Positions 20,940 through 33,830 of a stretch of 64,000 bases of DNA are shown piece after piece. Position 1 is the stretch's first letter, and each line of letters opens with the position of its first letter. Made by a program: the position numbers and the translations under genes. The notes under the pieces were generated by a model. The model was given only the letters and a program-made list of their open reading frames with translations, ran no database searches and was not told the origin of the DNA. Source of the stretch: Margaritifera margaritifera (Eukaryota; Mollusca; Bivalvia; Unionida; Margaritiferidae); the NCBI GenBank assembly GCA_029931535.1, contig JAQPZY010001064.1:1-64000 (forward strand), in the 5' to 3' direction.

Positions 20940-23045
20940 GTAAGTGAATACTATAATATGTGTTTCCACTGGTGTGTTTGAAATCACTTCCTGCAAGGCA
21001 AGAGTGTGGTTCAAAATAAGAAAAGGACAAATTTAAAGAAAATTGTGAACTGATCATGTAAGATATATGAGCAGTTGCATACATTAGAAGAAGGTATCAT
21101 TCAGTCCTGTTGGATGTTACGATTGTCACTAATCATGAATGTTAAACTAAGTATAGCACAGTATGCTTAGTGATGGTGAATATGACATGTATACATCCAT
21201 GTTTTTTTCTACAGTGGGTACAGTGGTGTGTCGAAAAGGCCATGTGAAGGGAAAGAGTTGACACTTATATGTACAATTAGTTATATACATATTAGTGGTG
21301 ATTTAGTAAAAAAAATTCAGTATTTGTGATAAATAGTTATTGATATTGTTTTGTGTGACATTTGAACACTGGGTAAATCAGTTTTTTATCATCATACAGT
21401 GTAGGCATTTGCAAAGACCTGGGGTGCTTTAAAAGCAGGATTTTAGTGGAAAGAAACTATGGTAACAGCAGAAATTAACAGATCATGGATGGTTCACCTC
21501 TGTACTCTCCTTCTTTCTGAACCCTGGAATGGAACCTATGAGCATGAAGATGTGAGTTCGGTGTGTTACCGATATACCATTCAGACCTGTCAGTATTTTC
21601 ACTGGACACAACAGCCAGTATTATTACTGTCTCAACATATTTCTTTTAATGCTTAGTATATGCGTATATGACAATAAGATGGTAATTGCAAAAGTTTCCG
21701 AATTACGAACTGGGCTATGTCCCAGGGAAGGGCTAAGATACAGGTACACTTCAAGGGCCTATTTTAGTCACATGTTTTCCTGGTATTATCAAGGTCACAA
21801 ACTGAATACATAGATTGAAAGTGTTCATCTAAATTACTTACATATTGTGGTTTAAGGTGCAAGTCCCTACAGCGTATAATTTAAGACCGTACAAAATGTT
21901 TATTGCACATTGTCATGAGTGTATTCATTGTAATTGATGGCTCACTATTGTTCCTTACATATCGTTTTGTGTATTTCTTACACAATATTTTCCCTAAGTG
22001 TTTCAGTGTCAGTTAATGTCCTGTAACATCACATTCATCGCATATATTCAGTGTGTCTTAGTGATGGGTTTCCACATACTTTCTTTCATGAAAGAAACAT
22101 AAAGGGAAAATATTAGACCACACTCTTTACATTTTGTGAATTTTACTTTGAAGCCATTACAAAGATACGGAGAAAGTGGTTAGAGAGTTAAACTCAATAC
22201 TTATTAATTAGAGAAGTATGGAAAACTAAATTACCAACTGTGGTTCAAAAGATTCATCTTGATAGATAGATATATACATAGATTACAGCATGTACAGATA
22301 AACATATGAGGAGAGAATATGAAAGTGTTCCAGAATCTTCATTTTGGGGATCATCATAATCTTCAGGACTGAAAATTGTGTCAGTATTATTTTTACCAAA
22401 ATACATTTACCATTGTGTCATTGTCTTCATCATAAAATGCAGTTTATGGCCAGTAAAAACCTCCCTACCTTTTTTTTGGAACTACTGTCAAGGCTGTTCA
22501 GGACTGACAAAAATGCATTTTATTTGCAACAGTATATGCAGAAAAACTGCTTGTGTTCAATTTCTACCAAGTTTTATACAAAATCCACTTCTCACCACTA
22601 AATGGATTATTCATTAAGTGTCAGTGACATTTCTTTTTCTTTTTCAGTGCATACAGACTCCATATTGCTGTACACTGCATCAAAGTCTGTCGACAAATAG
22701 GTTTGGCATTGTTTTTATTATAAGTTATTATTTCACACACTCACTGCTAAATGTTACAAGATACTTAACTGAATGAAATGAGACATCACTATTACTATAA
22801 TTTTAGCCATTTCTTCACGATCAGAGTACCATTCCCCACCCACTTGTACTCAATGGTGCATTACCAATAGCCCTTAAATAACACATCTTTGGTACCACAG
22901 GATAAAATATATCCAGTATTAATGTAATATCCTTTTTTATATACTGAAGAGTGAAATTTAGAAAATTATTGTCAAAATATGTTTCATATTTTTTTCATTC
23001 CTATATTTTCACATGTGAAAATACAAGATTTCCCATCATGCCATG
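20940..23045. other. No supported gene
   Basis: AT-rich. A strong acceptor TTTCTTTTTCTTTTTCAG at 22630-22647 is followed by a 53-bp stretch to a weak GTTTGG donor. It is open in two frames, but no partner exon could be found. Confidence 0.4.
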
Positions 23046-23049
23046 CACT

Positions 23050-23149
23050 ACTTGATTGTGTGTGCCTACAGAAGTTATACTTGCAGCAAGAAAAACTAGC
23101 TCTTTGTGAGCTAGAATAAGTAAATGGAAACTGCATCACCTTTCAGACA
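23050..23149 (+). repeat. Dispersed element A, copy 2, left part
   Basis: Same landmarks as 18865-18965. Its continuation at 24685-24895 is displaced by the DNA transposon at 23150-24684. Confidence 0.75.
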
Positions 23150-24684
23150 TACTGTATATACTTGCTTATAAGTCGACGTTTTTTACTTAGAATTCGACTC
23201 ATGCAGAGTAGGGGTCGTCTTATAAGCGCGACATTAAAAAAATAAAAAAATCTTGGGGTAGTGTTGGAAACTCTAGATATTTGCAGTACATAAAAATACT
23301 GTCAATTCATATATTTTTACATTTTCATGCCACTATTCCTATGCAGTAATGCATATATGGTATGCCCTGTGTTTATCCGTTTCATGACGGTATTCTTTAC
23401 ACAATACATGTATCTACAGTTATTTGGATTTTATTAAATACTACCTACCGCAAAATGAAGTGTCCGTCAATGTTTACCGTGGGTGTTTACTAGTAAGTAT
23501 ATTGCCTCCATTTTCGTGCAAGTCCGAACAACCTGTATTTGTATTAATATTTGTGTTTTGCTGTATAAAGACTGTGCTTGATGCAATAAAAGTTTTGATT
23601 TAATTTGTATTTTCCTTTTCCACAAGTCAGATTTAATTCCCAAGTGATATTTCCCAAGTTATCTGCCAGTGCACGTGGGTCTCACTTTGTTTTCAAGCTG
23701 ACAATCCTTTTGATCGAGCCGCCAATCTATACTTGTTCAGTGCCAAGTAGAGTTCTACAACTTCCTGTGCATATACTTTGACCTTAATCCCTTTGCTTGT
23801 AAAGGCACCACACTCTTTGTTTTCCCACGTGACAACCCTTTGATCAAGCCGCTAGTTTGATACATGTTCAGTGCACAAGTAACAGAGGGTGGCTATTTGA
23901 ACTCCCTGTGATCTTGCCGCACAATTGACATGTGTTCAGTTGCAGCCTTTAATAGATTTCTGACTTTATGATCAAAGTGTTACTCACAGAGCCCAAGCTC
24001 AGTCTATGCATAAGCACCCGCATATGACAGTAAAGCAGAGAATCGGAGTCGGACGAGATTTACGATGACTAGACGATGATTTACAATGACTAGACGACGA
24101 TGTAGGATTTCAGAACTTGATCAGACAATGAGGATTATTTCTTGGACTTTGTACCAGATGACATTAGATAGTGACATTTATAGGATACCGTGATTCACAA
24201 AAAAGTGGACTTAACTTTTATTGTTTAAATGTACAACGTGTGGAATTAACATATTAAGGGAAATTGTGAATCGGATCAATCTGAACTTCTATTTTTATAC
24301 CGGTATGTGACCTATAATTGAATTCGTGGATTTATCATATAAATGGATTTAAAATGTCAAGCATTATGGATTTCAATGGACTTTATTACACAAAGATGGA
24401 CAAATTGTAAGTTGTCAAATTATTTGTGACATATTTCACTCAATAATATAATTGTATTTTACACTGGTTTTGTCTTTATTTTTCTTATCTTTCTATCCAG
24501 TTTGGCTTGTTTATATTTCCAAAGTGCGTTTCTGACTCACTAAGAAGTCACCCCTTCAGATGGATCTGACTTCCAAAATACACCCCGACTTATAGGAGGG
24601 TCATAGAGAAAATCACTTTTTGCAGCCCTAAAAAGGGGGTGTCGACTTATAGTCGAGTCGACTTATAATCGAGTGTATACGGTA
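23150..24684. mobile_element. 1.5-kb DNA transposon with 28-bp terminal inverted repeats, TA flanks
   Basis: The left end (23150-23177) contains ACTTGCTTATAAGTCGAC. The right end (24657-24684) read on the other strand differs at only four of 28 positions. Both ends carry TA at the border, consistent with a Tc1/mariner/pogo-type TA target duplication. Further CGACTTATA motifs occur just inside both ends. No transposase frame is visible, so it is non-autonomous or decayed. It splits dispersed element A, whose two halves match the copy at 18.9-19.8 kb. Confidence 0.8.
23690..23965 (+). repeat. Three degenerate ~120-bp repeats inside the transposon
   Basis: TGACAA(T/C)CCTTTTGATC(G/A)AGCCGC and CATGTTCAGTGCA-like blocks recur from about 23700, 23828 and 23920. 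Confidence 0.65.
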
Positions 24685-24895
24685 GATATTATTTTTGCTG
24701 AAGAAATGTAACTTGACTCCATTCGTGTCTCTACAAAGTTATTTCCACTGTACTACCTTGACAACAATTTTAAAAACCCAGTGTGAGTCATTTGCTGAAT
24801 CAGACTTGCTTTGTGGCCAGATAAGGTAAAATAGTTTTACAGATGTTAAAAAATGTCATTTTTTGCAACATAGTAGGTCATCTCAAACTTACGCC
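24685..24895 (+). repeat. Dispersed element A, copy 2, right part
   Basis: CATTCGTGTCTCTACAAAGTTATTTCC, GCTGAATCAGA, CAGATAAGGTAAAATAGTTT and TAGGTCATCTC, paralogous to 19615-19815. Confidence 0.7.
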
Positions 24896-24899
24896 TCTC

Positions 24900-27800
24900 T
24901 TAAATCAAATATATTTTTATGATCAACCTATGAATATAGTTGAAATTGAGGTGAAGTTATGAAAAGGGGGTAGGAATGGTACGCTGAAGAGTGATTTTAA
25001 TATTATAAGCCTCAATTCAGGAATAATTTTGGTATATAATAAAAAGACATTTTTCTTTTCCTGCATAAAGACCACATATATTTGATCTTGCAGTACAAAC
25101 AATGATATATTTTAACACATGGCTTCACCACTCATTAAAATGTCATGTTTTTTGTACCACATGATGAAATATATCTGGTGTTAATATAGAAAAAGAAAAT
25201 ATACTCTCTATCTTCATTTAAAGTATGCCACTAAATGAGACTGATAAAATAATGTCTAATTAACTCAAACTTCCACCAATGCACCACTTTCTTCTGACCT
25301 TTCACTGGTATGGGGCATACAGTAATAGATTTGGCAGGCAAGCTTATAGAGAGGACCATGCACAAATAAGAATTATTGTATGACTGTTTTTTCGTCTGAT
25401 CTTTCCCATGTTCTGGCAACCCTCACTAGAGATACTTCACAATTCCATGTCCCATTAAAGACACAATTATTCAATTTAATTTAAGTCACAATTTCCACTT
25501 TAATTGTGCAGAATTATAAACTTTCTTCACAATGTTCACTAATCTTTCTATCACAGTTCTGACTTTAGCATAGTATATGTTCTTGACATCAATTTACAAG
25601 GGAATTCTGAAGGGTGATGTTTCTAATTTGGGATTTGAAAAAAATGCTCATGATTATAGAGTTTAAATATAAGTGTGAGTTTGAAGAATGACAAATTAAT
25701 ATTTCTGTTGTAAAAAGAAATTAATAAGGAATCAATAATATCTTAATCGTGTGACTTCTTATTTCTTTTGTAGTCCCGCAGAGTCTTGGTATTACATTTA
25801 TCTATGTATAACTCACCTGGAATACCTAGTGCCTTGTTTCCAGTTTTGTATTTCAAATAGAAGAAGAATTCAGAGATTTCCACTGTGTCAGCTTAAGTTA
25901 AATAATAGTTAGCTTCAAAATTTATCAATGTCCTAGGATAGAAACATTTAAATAAAAGCTTGTGATGTTAAATTTCATGTATATTAGTGGATACTTTTTC
26001 TTGTGGGGAGTTTGCAATCTGGACATCTCAATTTCTTAAGTGCAAAATGTATTGAAGCAAAATGGAATATTGATCAAACTATTATATGACACTGCTTGTT
26101 GAGTGCTTATTTTATAATGAAGCTAAGTGCTGTATATTTAGAATAGCACGCAATGAGACCCGCAAGTTTGAGTGAACATTGCAGGTTTTAAATGAACTAA
26201 ACTTTATCTCTCTTCAAGCTTTTAAATATACTGTGTTTAAAGAAACTACTCTTTGGTCTGAATGTTCCAGATTTCTAGCAATTTTGTTATTATTTCTAAA
26301 TTTTGTGTTGTGGTCCCACTTTCATAAAATGTCTCAGCTTTGAGTAAAACTAAGCTCATATTTTGCATTCTGAATATTTGTAAGCTATAATAGGAAATGT
26401 GTGTAAAGCCTACATTTTGAAACAAAACAGTGGTTTTGTGGTTTAAAAGTGAGATGCTGACCTTAAATATGATTCCACATAACTTTTACAAAAGGGCAAA
26501 CTTTCGAGTTGAGTACATACTCGAGCGGAGAAAGTTTTATGAAAGTCTGGCTTGACCACAAGGTTCAATTCCAAAAAAGTTTGATTTCTTTGTTATCAAA
26601 TCTGTCCTTGACTCTTTGTAAGCAATTTTGGGTATTTTCTCCATTTGTGCATAGTGTTATGGAGCACATGTCATGAAACCCTTATTTTCCCCCCATTTTA
26701 TCACAGGGAATAATGAGTCAATTTTGTTTATATTGCCGCGAAGTAACTTTTTGATTACTATATTTATGCAGTGATATATATTAGAGACTTGCACAATTTC
26801 ATTCTTACAGATATGACAAATACTGGTTGAGTTACTTAAAATGTTTTTCATTTTCTCTGCAAACACCAATAGTTTTGCATTTTTCAGTTTTTATTCTAGA
26901 TACAATCGTTTTGTAATCTTAACCTATGTATTGTATTATATTTGAATGCAGTCAGTACTTCTGTAAACTATTGGTATATATATCATGCGAATTGCTCTGA
27001 AGTATGAACATAAACCAGATGGAATATGTTTATTATTTGTTTTGCATATTTTTGATTACATCCTCAGTATGTTTAACTAATATGTATTGAAAATAAATTA
27101 TGACTGGACCCTCTAATTCCTGTTGAAAGTCTCTAAATCTTATGATAGAACCATTTTCAAGCATGGTAATTTTTCTGGTGTATTACAAAATTTAAGCACC
27201 TTTTACATATGAAGTTTTGTCTGTGATGTCTATTTACCTGGCTTGATACAAATTTCGAAAGGTCTTTTATTTCAACTTAATCGCAGTTTCCATCTATCAC
27301 TGCCTGAATTAAATATGGCATGCTTTTCTTTCTTATTTTATTGGTTTTCTCTCACTGGCCTAATTTATTTATCTTCAAATGTCTCATGCACCATCACTGA
27401 TATACAAAATTCCTCTTCAAAGTTGTCAATATCTTCTATTTTTACAGGACATCATCAAAGCAACATCTGTATCAATCTAAATTGTACTTTTTTGGTCTTT
27501 GAGGATTTGTTTAGACCTTACTTAAAATTGACTCAGTAGCATATGAGAAGCATCTTCTTATTAATATTTTCATGGTAATACATGCTGTTTTCTTCTTAAA
27601 TTGATGTATGAACTTTCCTTAAGAGGTTCATATTTATCGATGTTCATAGTTAAGTCTTTCAATACCCATTTTGTGCTATCAATGGTGATATTTGGGGTCA
27701 TGATGTGTATAAATACCATCAGACATTGTGTCAAGTTTACAATTCATTTCAGGTTTGTATATGATTGCTTTGAAATATATTTTATATAAAAGTGTATTTG

Positions 27801-28480
27801 TTTCTTTCCTTTAATGCCCTTATCTGGAGAAGACAGTAGTCTTAGTCACACTGTTAGTGCCAGTTGAACAAGTACCTAATCAATTTATGTTTTAGTTTCC
27901 TAACAACTATTTTCTTTGTGAATAGTTTAATCTGATCAAATAATACATTTTGGTCTTGATTATTACCACCTGAAAATTTGTATTCCCTAATTTTGTTCTT
28001 AAATAATCATTCATTTCAATTCTGTTTGTGATATGATGGATTAGACATTGTACTCTGCGCATGTTATGATGTTATCTGTGACTTTGCTTTCTTAGTCAAT
28101 GATGTCGCGCACAGGCTCTGGCATTCAATTTTGTGCAGTCTGTGACACTGTGCTTTTCTTTGATGTCTAAGACATTTTAATTCTTTTATCTTTGGCTTCA
28201 ATCACCATATATTGCTTTAGGATTTGATGTTTCAGCTTATCCAGCTTGATTGAAAGTTTTTATTCCATTTTGTTTTGGTATAGTTTGTACATGACTACAC
28301 CTTGCATATTCATGTTTTTTTTTTAAAATTCATTTTCAATTTGTATTTAATATGAAGCCTCTTGCAGAGTTGTTTGATTTGCCACACACTGTCTCATCAT
28401 TATTGCTACCATTGAGAACTATGTTTGTTTCCATTACCATTTTAGTGATATATTTATTTGTAAAAAAAAAATTACTCCTC
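24900..28480. other. No supported gene
   Basis: AT-rich DNA with frequent stops. Open frames of 60-98 codons (for example 27243-27539) show no family likeness or splice pairing. If the exon at 15342 is real this is intron. Confidence 0.5.
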
Positions 28481-28489
28481 ATTCAGCAA

Positions 28490-28690
28490 ACTAGTACCTA
28501 AATACATGTAACTGACAATAACCACCTAAATGGAACTAAAAGTGACAATTAGTAACTTTTAGTGAGAAATAGTAACTACTAAAGTAACTAAAAGTTATTT
28601 GCTTTTTCCATACTTAAATAGCCTTGGATGCCTATACATTGGTTTTATTGCCCTCATTCATCAAGGGATATGTGGAATCTTCCCAGCACG
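28490..28690 (+). repeat. Possible diverged end of the 2.1-kb repeat family
   Basis: GTAACTTTTAGTGA and AGTAACTAAAAGTTA-type motifs, then ACTTAAATAG...GATGCCTA...ATTGCC.TCATTCA..AAGGGATATGTGGAAT. This resembles the start of the units at 35.7-42.2 kb. The match is short and gapped. Confidence 0.45.
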
Positions 28691-28784
28691 TTAAAAGCAA
28701 ACAATATAATGGCAATGTATATTATCACTCTTATGCCACCCGAAACAATTGTAATTTGTCTATGGTGTAACAGAATGTTCAAAA

Positions 28785-29275
28785 CTAATTGTACCATTGC
28801 AACAGTATCCAAATATCGTTGCAACGGTATCCAATTGTCATTGCAATGCTAAGTTTGGTTGATGCAATGGTAATGTTTGCCATTGCAACAATAGAACATA
28901 CTGTTGCAACAATATTTTTAACACTAGTGTGATTGAAATGGTATTTATATACCATATCAACAGTAATGTTTGGTGTTGCAATGGTATATGAATGACCATT
29001 ACAACAGTAAAAGATAATCTTGCAGTAGTATATGCAACATCATAACATACTGTTGCAATGGTATATAAATACTGCTGTAATAGCAGATAATACTGTTGCT
29101 ACTGTATATGAGTACCATTGCAATGACATGAGTATTTAAAATACCATTGGAACAGTAAAATTTATTGTTGAAATAGCAAAAACTAGTGTTGTATCAATAA
29201 AATTTAGTGTTCTGATTATGATTTGATGCCGTTGAAATGATATTTGGATACTGTTGCAACAGTACAGGTAGTTAT
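28785..29275. repeat. Array of ~17 self-complementary TGTTGCAACA-like motifs
   Basis: ATTGCAACAGTAT, GTTGCAACGGTAT, ATTGCAATGCTA, CCATTGCAACAATA, ACTGTTGCAACAATA, GTTGCAATGGTAT, CCATTACAACAGTA, ACTGTTGCTACTGTA, CCATTGCAATGA, CCATTGGAACAGTA and finally ACTGTTGCAACAGTA. Each is an imperfect palindrome centred on TTGCAA, spaced irregularly 20-50 bases apart, often joined by TATATGAATA or TATTTGGATA. No coding sense. Confidence 0.8.
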
Positions 29276-29289
29276 GAGCCTTTTCATAC

Positions 29290-30098
29290 ACCATATTTGT
29301 CCAGATTTGTTTAGATGATATTTGTTACATTATGAAAGCTATTAGTGTCAATTAGGTACAAATATTGATATATTTTTGTACACTTTTTAACTTTTTTAGT
29401 ACACTATAGTACAAGGTTTCTTTTACTAAAATGATCACAATAGCAAAGTCAAAAGAGCCAGCTAACAAGAGACTACACAAAAAGGATATAATAAGCAATA
29501 CACAGAGCAAAAGAAAGCCTTATTAAACATATACAAATGTGTATATGTTTAACATTTTGCCATACAAATATTTGGTAAATCATTTAATAGTTGATCATTT
29601 ATTTCAGTCATTTAGGTACTGTACATTGTGTGTAGTATGGACTGGGGGAGATTTTGAAACTCTTGGTTTTAAATTTGTGTTTGCAACAATAAAATAAAGT
29701 AGCAGCAGCTCTTTGAAGCTGCTGAGTGTAAATTGAATATTCTAGTGTTTGCCAGAACTTCCACAGGCTTTAATACTAGCGTGTTAATCTTGATGCCATT
29801 GGTTTGTTTGTTTGTTTATTTATTTGTATTTCAAATCAAGACTGTAACTTGTGTCATGTAAAAGAGAGTGAAAAATATCAGAATTTTGTTCAGGTGGATA
29901 TATTATGCTTTACACAACACATGGCGTTAGCTTGCTCCACACTGACTGGTCAGTCGCCTTGTAAATCACAAACTTGATGTAGGATCATCGAGGGAGGAAG
30001 TACAAATTTCCATTTAAGAGACAAATTCAGATACAAAAGGTACATACGATAAATAAAGTTGCTATTCACAACACAGATAAATATGTATTTCATTCTAG
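29290..30098. other. No supported gene; upstream of the first CARD-gene exon
   Basis: AT-rich. A hairpin CAGCAGCT...AGCTGCTG lies near 29704-29725, and a (TTTG)n/(TTTA)n run near 29800-29825. Confidence 0.45.
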
Positions 30099-30171
30099 GA
30101 GAGATGGATAGAAGCGTATGGGACAGCCATTCATTTAGGATGGAGGAAACCTCTGAAAGAGGAAAGGAGAG
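30099..30171 (+). CDS. CARD-gene exon 1 (possible start exon)
   Basis: Acceptor TTCATTCTAG|GAGAG and donor GGAGAG|GTAGAA bound 73 bases. The only frame that continues into the next exon enters with two bases of a split codon and leaves with two. It contains an ATG at 30104 with G at -3 and G at +4, a good start context, giving MDRSVWDSHSFRMEETSERG. Translation may begin here, making upstream exons untranslated, or the exon may be internal (see 15342). Counting from this ATG, CARD1 would lie at about residues 130-212 and CARD2 at about 231-314. The exon is supported by phase fit alone; it has no domain of its own. Confidence 0.5.
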
Positions 30172-32804
30172 GTAGAAAAATACATATACATTGAGATGAA
30201 TATATGATAATGTATGTATGTATCATTGATATTGGTGGGTGCTTCAGTGGAACATTAAGTGAATCTAATTATTTTAGTTATTGAATTTCAATGACAGATA
30301 AGATATTAATAACATAGTATTCATTTGCATTTTGGTATTAAGATATGAATTATAATGTTATGTATTTCCAGCATAAATTTTTATGTGTTGATGTACACAG
30401 TAAGGGTGTTATGTATATTTACTTATCTATACTTATCTATTCCTCCTGTAATATTTATGTCCACCCTAGTTGTTGTTCCTGTCCAACAATGCAGAAAGAC
30501 CTGGAGCTAAGACTGGACTCACAACAAAGATATTGTGAACAATGCCTAGGTCAAGTTGTACTGGTATCATTTCAGTTCCATATTTCACAGAATTATTTCT
30601 CCTATTCACCATAAACATTAATATAGAAAGATTGATTTGGTTCCTGTATAATAAATTCAAAAGAACTGGAATGATTAAAATAAAATTCATGGCATAGCTT
30701 GATTCATGAAATTTCTTGGTCAGGGTGTATTATTCAGTAATATTAAAGAGATATGACTCATTATAACCTAGACTTGTGCAACAAGACAGAAAATTATTTA
30801 CATTTCATTTTGTATTGTGCCAAGGCAGGAACTTTTATAACCTACATTAATTGTCTAGATTTTTAAAATATTTGTACAGGCAAAAGATATAGCGAGATAT
30901 AATGATGAAAATCCTTTATTTTCAATTGTAACATCATCTCGCAAATTGATTGTGAAATTTAACATCTTTTCCACCCATCCTGCACCATGTCTTCTCTAGT
31001 GGTTTTTTTTCTTCTCAATGCATGGCTCATTTATCATTTTTAATCTATATTTCACTTGTGTGTATACTTTGTTGTGTACATCTATTTGCACACCATATGT
31101 TTCCTGTTTTTTCACTATTTGAAATAAATATTGCCAGTAATGGAATATTTTCAAATTTAGTATAGGAATAATGATATTTTACCCCAGCATGAATGCAACA
31201 GTTGGAATTTTTGTGTTTGTTTTTAAGAATAAATTAATGCGAGGAAACATTGCGAGCACATATAATCATTTGTTGCTTGAGACAGTATATGCTTTTACAA
31301 AGGAAATAATAAATACAGTCTGTAGTAAAAACTGTATAACTCACGGGATATAGTAAAAGAGCATAATGCAATGACTATTAATATAGATGAATGTAAATGT
31401 GTTATTGATAATTTTCTCAACACATTCTGTATGAAAATGGCATTTATGGATTTAAAAATAGACGCATTAGGTGTTATGATAGGATAAAAATGTGGGACAC
31501 AGCGTGATATAGCATTAGAAATATATCCCCATTAAATTATAAAGAGGTAAAATAAAGTAGGGACAAAAAGCTTTGGTTAACACAAATCTTGAGAGGCTCC
31601 TAAGAATTTATGTAGTTTCCTTGAGTACACAGTCATTTGCTGAGATATTTTATGCACCTCATCATTTGAATCAGGAAATAATTTCTTTTTTAATTGCTCA
31701 AAATAATGTTAAATAATGCTTCCATTTGCAGGCAAAACAATTAAATGTAGCTTGAATATATGTGCAATAGACCATGAAAAACATGGATGGACAAGAAACC
31801 CTCTTCTAGGCTACTATCAGAAAAAACATTTATACAAAATAGAATATAAAATTGCAAAGTCTCAATCATACTCCATGCAAAAGTTGCTATTTAAAACATT
31901 GTGAAAACCTTAAAAAAGGTTCATACGAATGACCTTGAAAAGGAAGTCCAAAATATGAATGACATCATTGCTGACATCGTATGTAAACACATAATGCAGT
32001 AGAATAGTTGTGAGAATTTATACTCATCGTAATGCTGGCATAAACAAAACATTTTACAAGATTCACAAAGGGCTGGAAGAAAGGGAGTAAAGTAAAGACG
32101 ATGTGGACAATGTACAACGTCCCACGGCATACTGTAATAATTTCATGTCACTTGTCTGCTTAGTTCTGATTGGATCTTTTTGTTCTATTTCCTGGTAAGT
32201 TACCAACAATGGCTTCTGATAGACTTCCTGCCAGTCACTACACATGTTTGCTGTCAATGGATTGCAAAGATATTCACAAACAAAAGCATTTCTCAATTTA
32301 CAGTAATTACTTTGAAAAGTTTCTTTGCTGCCTTACTAACTATTTCTCCTTGGTGAAGATCAAACTTTCCGAATGAATCAAATTCAATTCACAGTTAGCC
32401 AATGTTAGGATCTTTTTCTATCGACTAACAGAGTTATTTTTGTATGTAACATAATATAGGATTAAATACAATTACTTCTATAAAAAGAGAGTAATAACTA
32501 TAGCTCGGATCGAAAGGTTGATATTTTATTGTAATTCAAACTCATATCCTCTGTCTGGCTACAGAAAGCCAGAAAATCTGTTGAACTTCCACTCTTAGAA
32601 CATATTTCATACAGAAGTTAGACTTCATGCATTATTGAAAGACTTTTTATAGATATAGCGTCCTGTGTGAAATTTGTGTATGTTTTCACCTAAACTAACT
32701 GAACAAATTTTGAGCAGGAGTATATATCTGTTAGTTGTAAAATGACTACTAAAACAAAAGAGAAAGATGATCATCTTATGCATAGAGCACAATCTCTTTT
32801 TCAG
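30172..32804 (+). other. Intron (proposed)
   Basis: AT-rich with no recognisable gene or repeat family. Confidence 0.45.
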
Positions 32805-32872
32805 AATATCTGCTGAAGACTACAGTGAAAGTGATAATGGTGGAAATTCATTGAAACACTGGGGAGATAAAG
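32805..32872 (+). CDS. CARD-gene exon 2, acidic linker
   Basis: Acceptor AATCTCTTTTTCAG|AATATC is strong; donor GATAAAG|GTGTGA. The 68 bases are open in one frame only, entering with the last base of a codon and leaving with one base, which matches both neighbours. It encodes an acidic, Ser/Asn/Gly-rich linker (ISAEDYSESDNGG...). No domain. The other two frames hit stops inside the exon. Confidence 0.6.
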
Positions 32873-33263
32873 GTGTGAAATATTATCTTTTTGAAAACAG
32901 GCGAATAAGGGGACTAGTATAAAGTACCATATACAATGAGAATAAACAATGTACAACAGTAATGCTTAATATTTGATGTATACTCATAGTTCAGATTCCT
33001 GTTAAAGATTGAAAAAGTTTTTGATCACATAATGATGTTGTCCTGACATGAAGCTGCCATGTATTTTGATGGGAAAGTCGATACCTCAATGATAATGTGA
33101 TATTGTTCTTTCAAAGAATTTAGTTTGCCTATATGTTTTTACAACCATGAACTAGTGAATAGCACAATCAGTTTGATCACAGAGCCTGAAAGTTTATTCA
33201 TGTGAGGCCTTGTCAGTCAACATTGAAAGAATTCTAACTATACATTATTTTCATTTTTTTCAG

Positions 33264-33371
33264 AACCAAAGTCAAGCATGTCTTACACAGATGTATCCGT
33301 GGACTCTGCATACACATCGAGCAACATGCTATCTTCAGCAGTACGCTCCTGTCCAGCTAGAAGTGTCACTG
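33264..33371 (+). CDS. CARD-gene exon 3, Ser/Thr-rich linker
   Basis: Acceptor TTCATTTTTTTCAG is strong; donor GTCACTG|GTTTGA is modest. The 108 bases enter and leave in phase 1. They encode a Ser/Thr-rich stretch (SYTDVSVDSAYTSSN...) with Tyr residues in acidic or Ser context, a likely disordered and possibly phosphorylated segment. The phase-1/phase-1 symmetry means the exon could be skipped without shifting the frame. Confidence 0.65.
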
Positions 33372-33764
33372 GTTTGAATAATGTTTCTTTAATTTTTCTG
33401 TACAGGGTAATAGAGCATATGATGTGAAGACAAATTCTTTTTATTGAGGCATAACATTTACTGACACACACTGTCATAACTTTCATTATTTTAATGTGAT
33501 AGCATTCTTCTATATGATGAAAAAAGCTTTTTATTTCAGAGTTCCTTACATAAATGTGATGTAACTATATCTTAACTTTGGTTTTTAAAGAAAAAAAGTG
33601 GTCCAATTGAGCTAAGTTCATTCAGTTTAAGAGCTTCTATTTGTGCAAAATTAGAATTAGACCTACACAACTTTACCTGTAAACCTACCTACTACAAAAC
33701 TCTTGTCAATAAAATGTTGATTAGATTTGCTGTTCTATATATTTAATAATTTTGTACATTTTAG

Positions 33765-33830
33765 ACTCAGGTAAAGAATACTCATTGAATTCTCATCTGT
33801 CAGAAACATCTTGTGACGAGGAATTATCAG
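33765..33830 (+). CDS. CARD-gene exon 4, Ser-rich acidic linker
   Basis: Acceptor TTTGTACATTTTAG; consensus donor TTATCAG|GTGAGC. The 66 bases are symmetric phase 1 and encode SGKEYSLNSHLSETSCDEEL, Ser-rich and acidic like exon 3. No domain. Confidence 0.65.

Noticed and set aside
22648..22700. 53-base exon candidate after a strong polypyrimidine acceptor
   Set aside because: Weak donor (GTTTGG) and no partner exon with a matching entry phase upstream, though its phase-1 exit would fit the exon at 30099.
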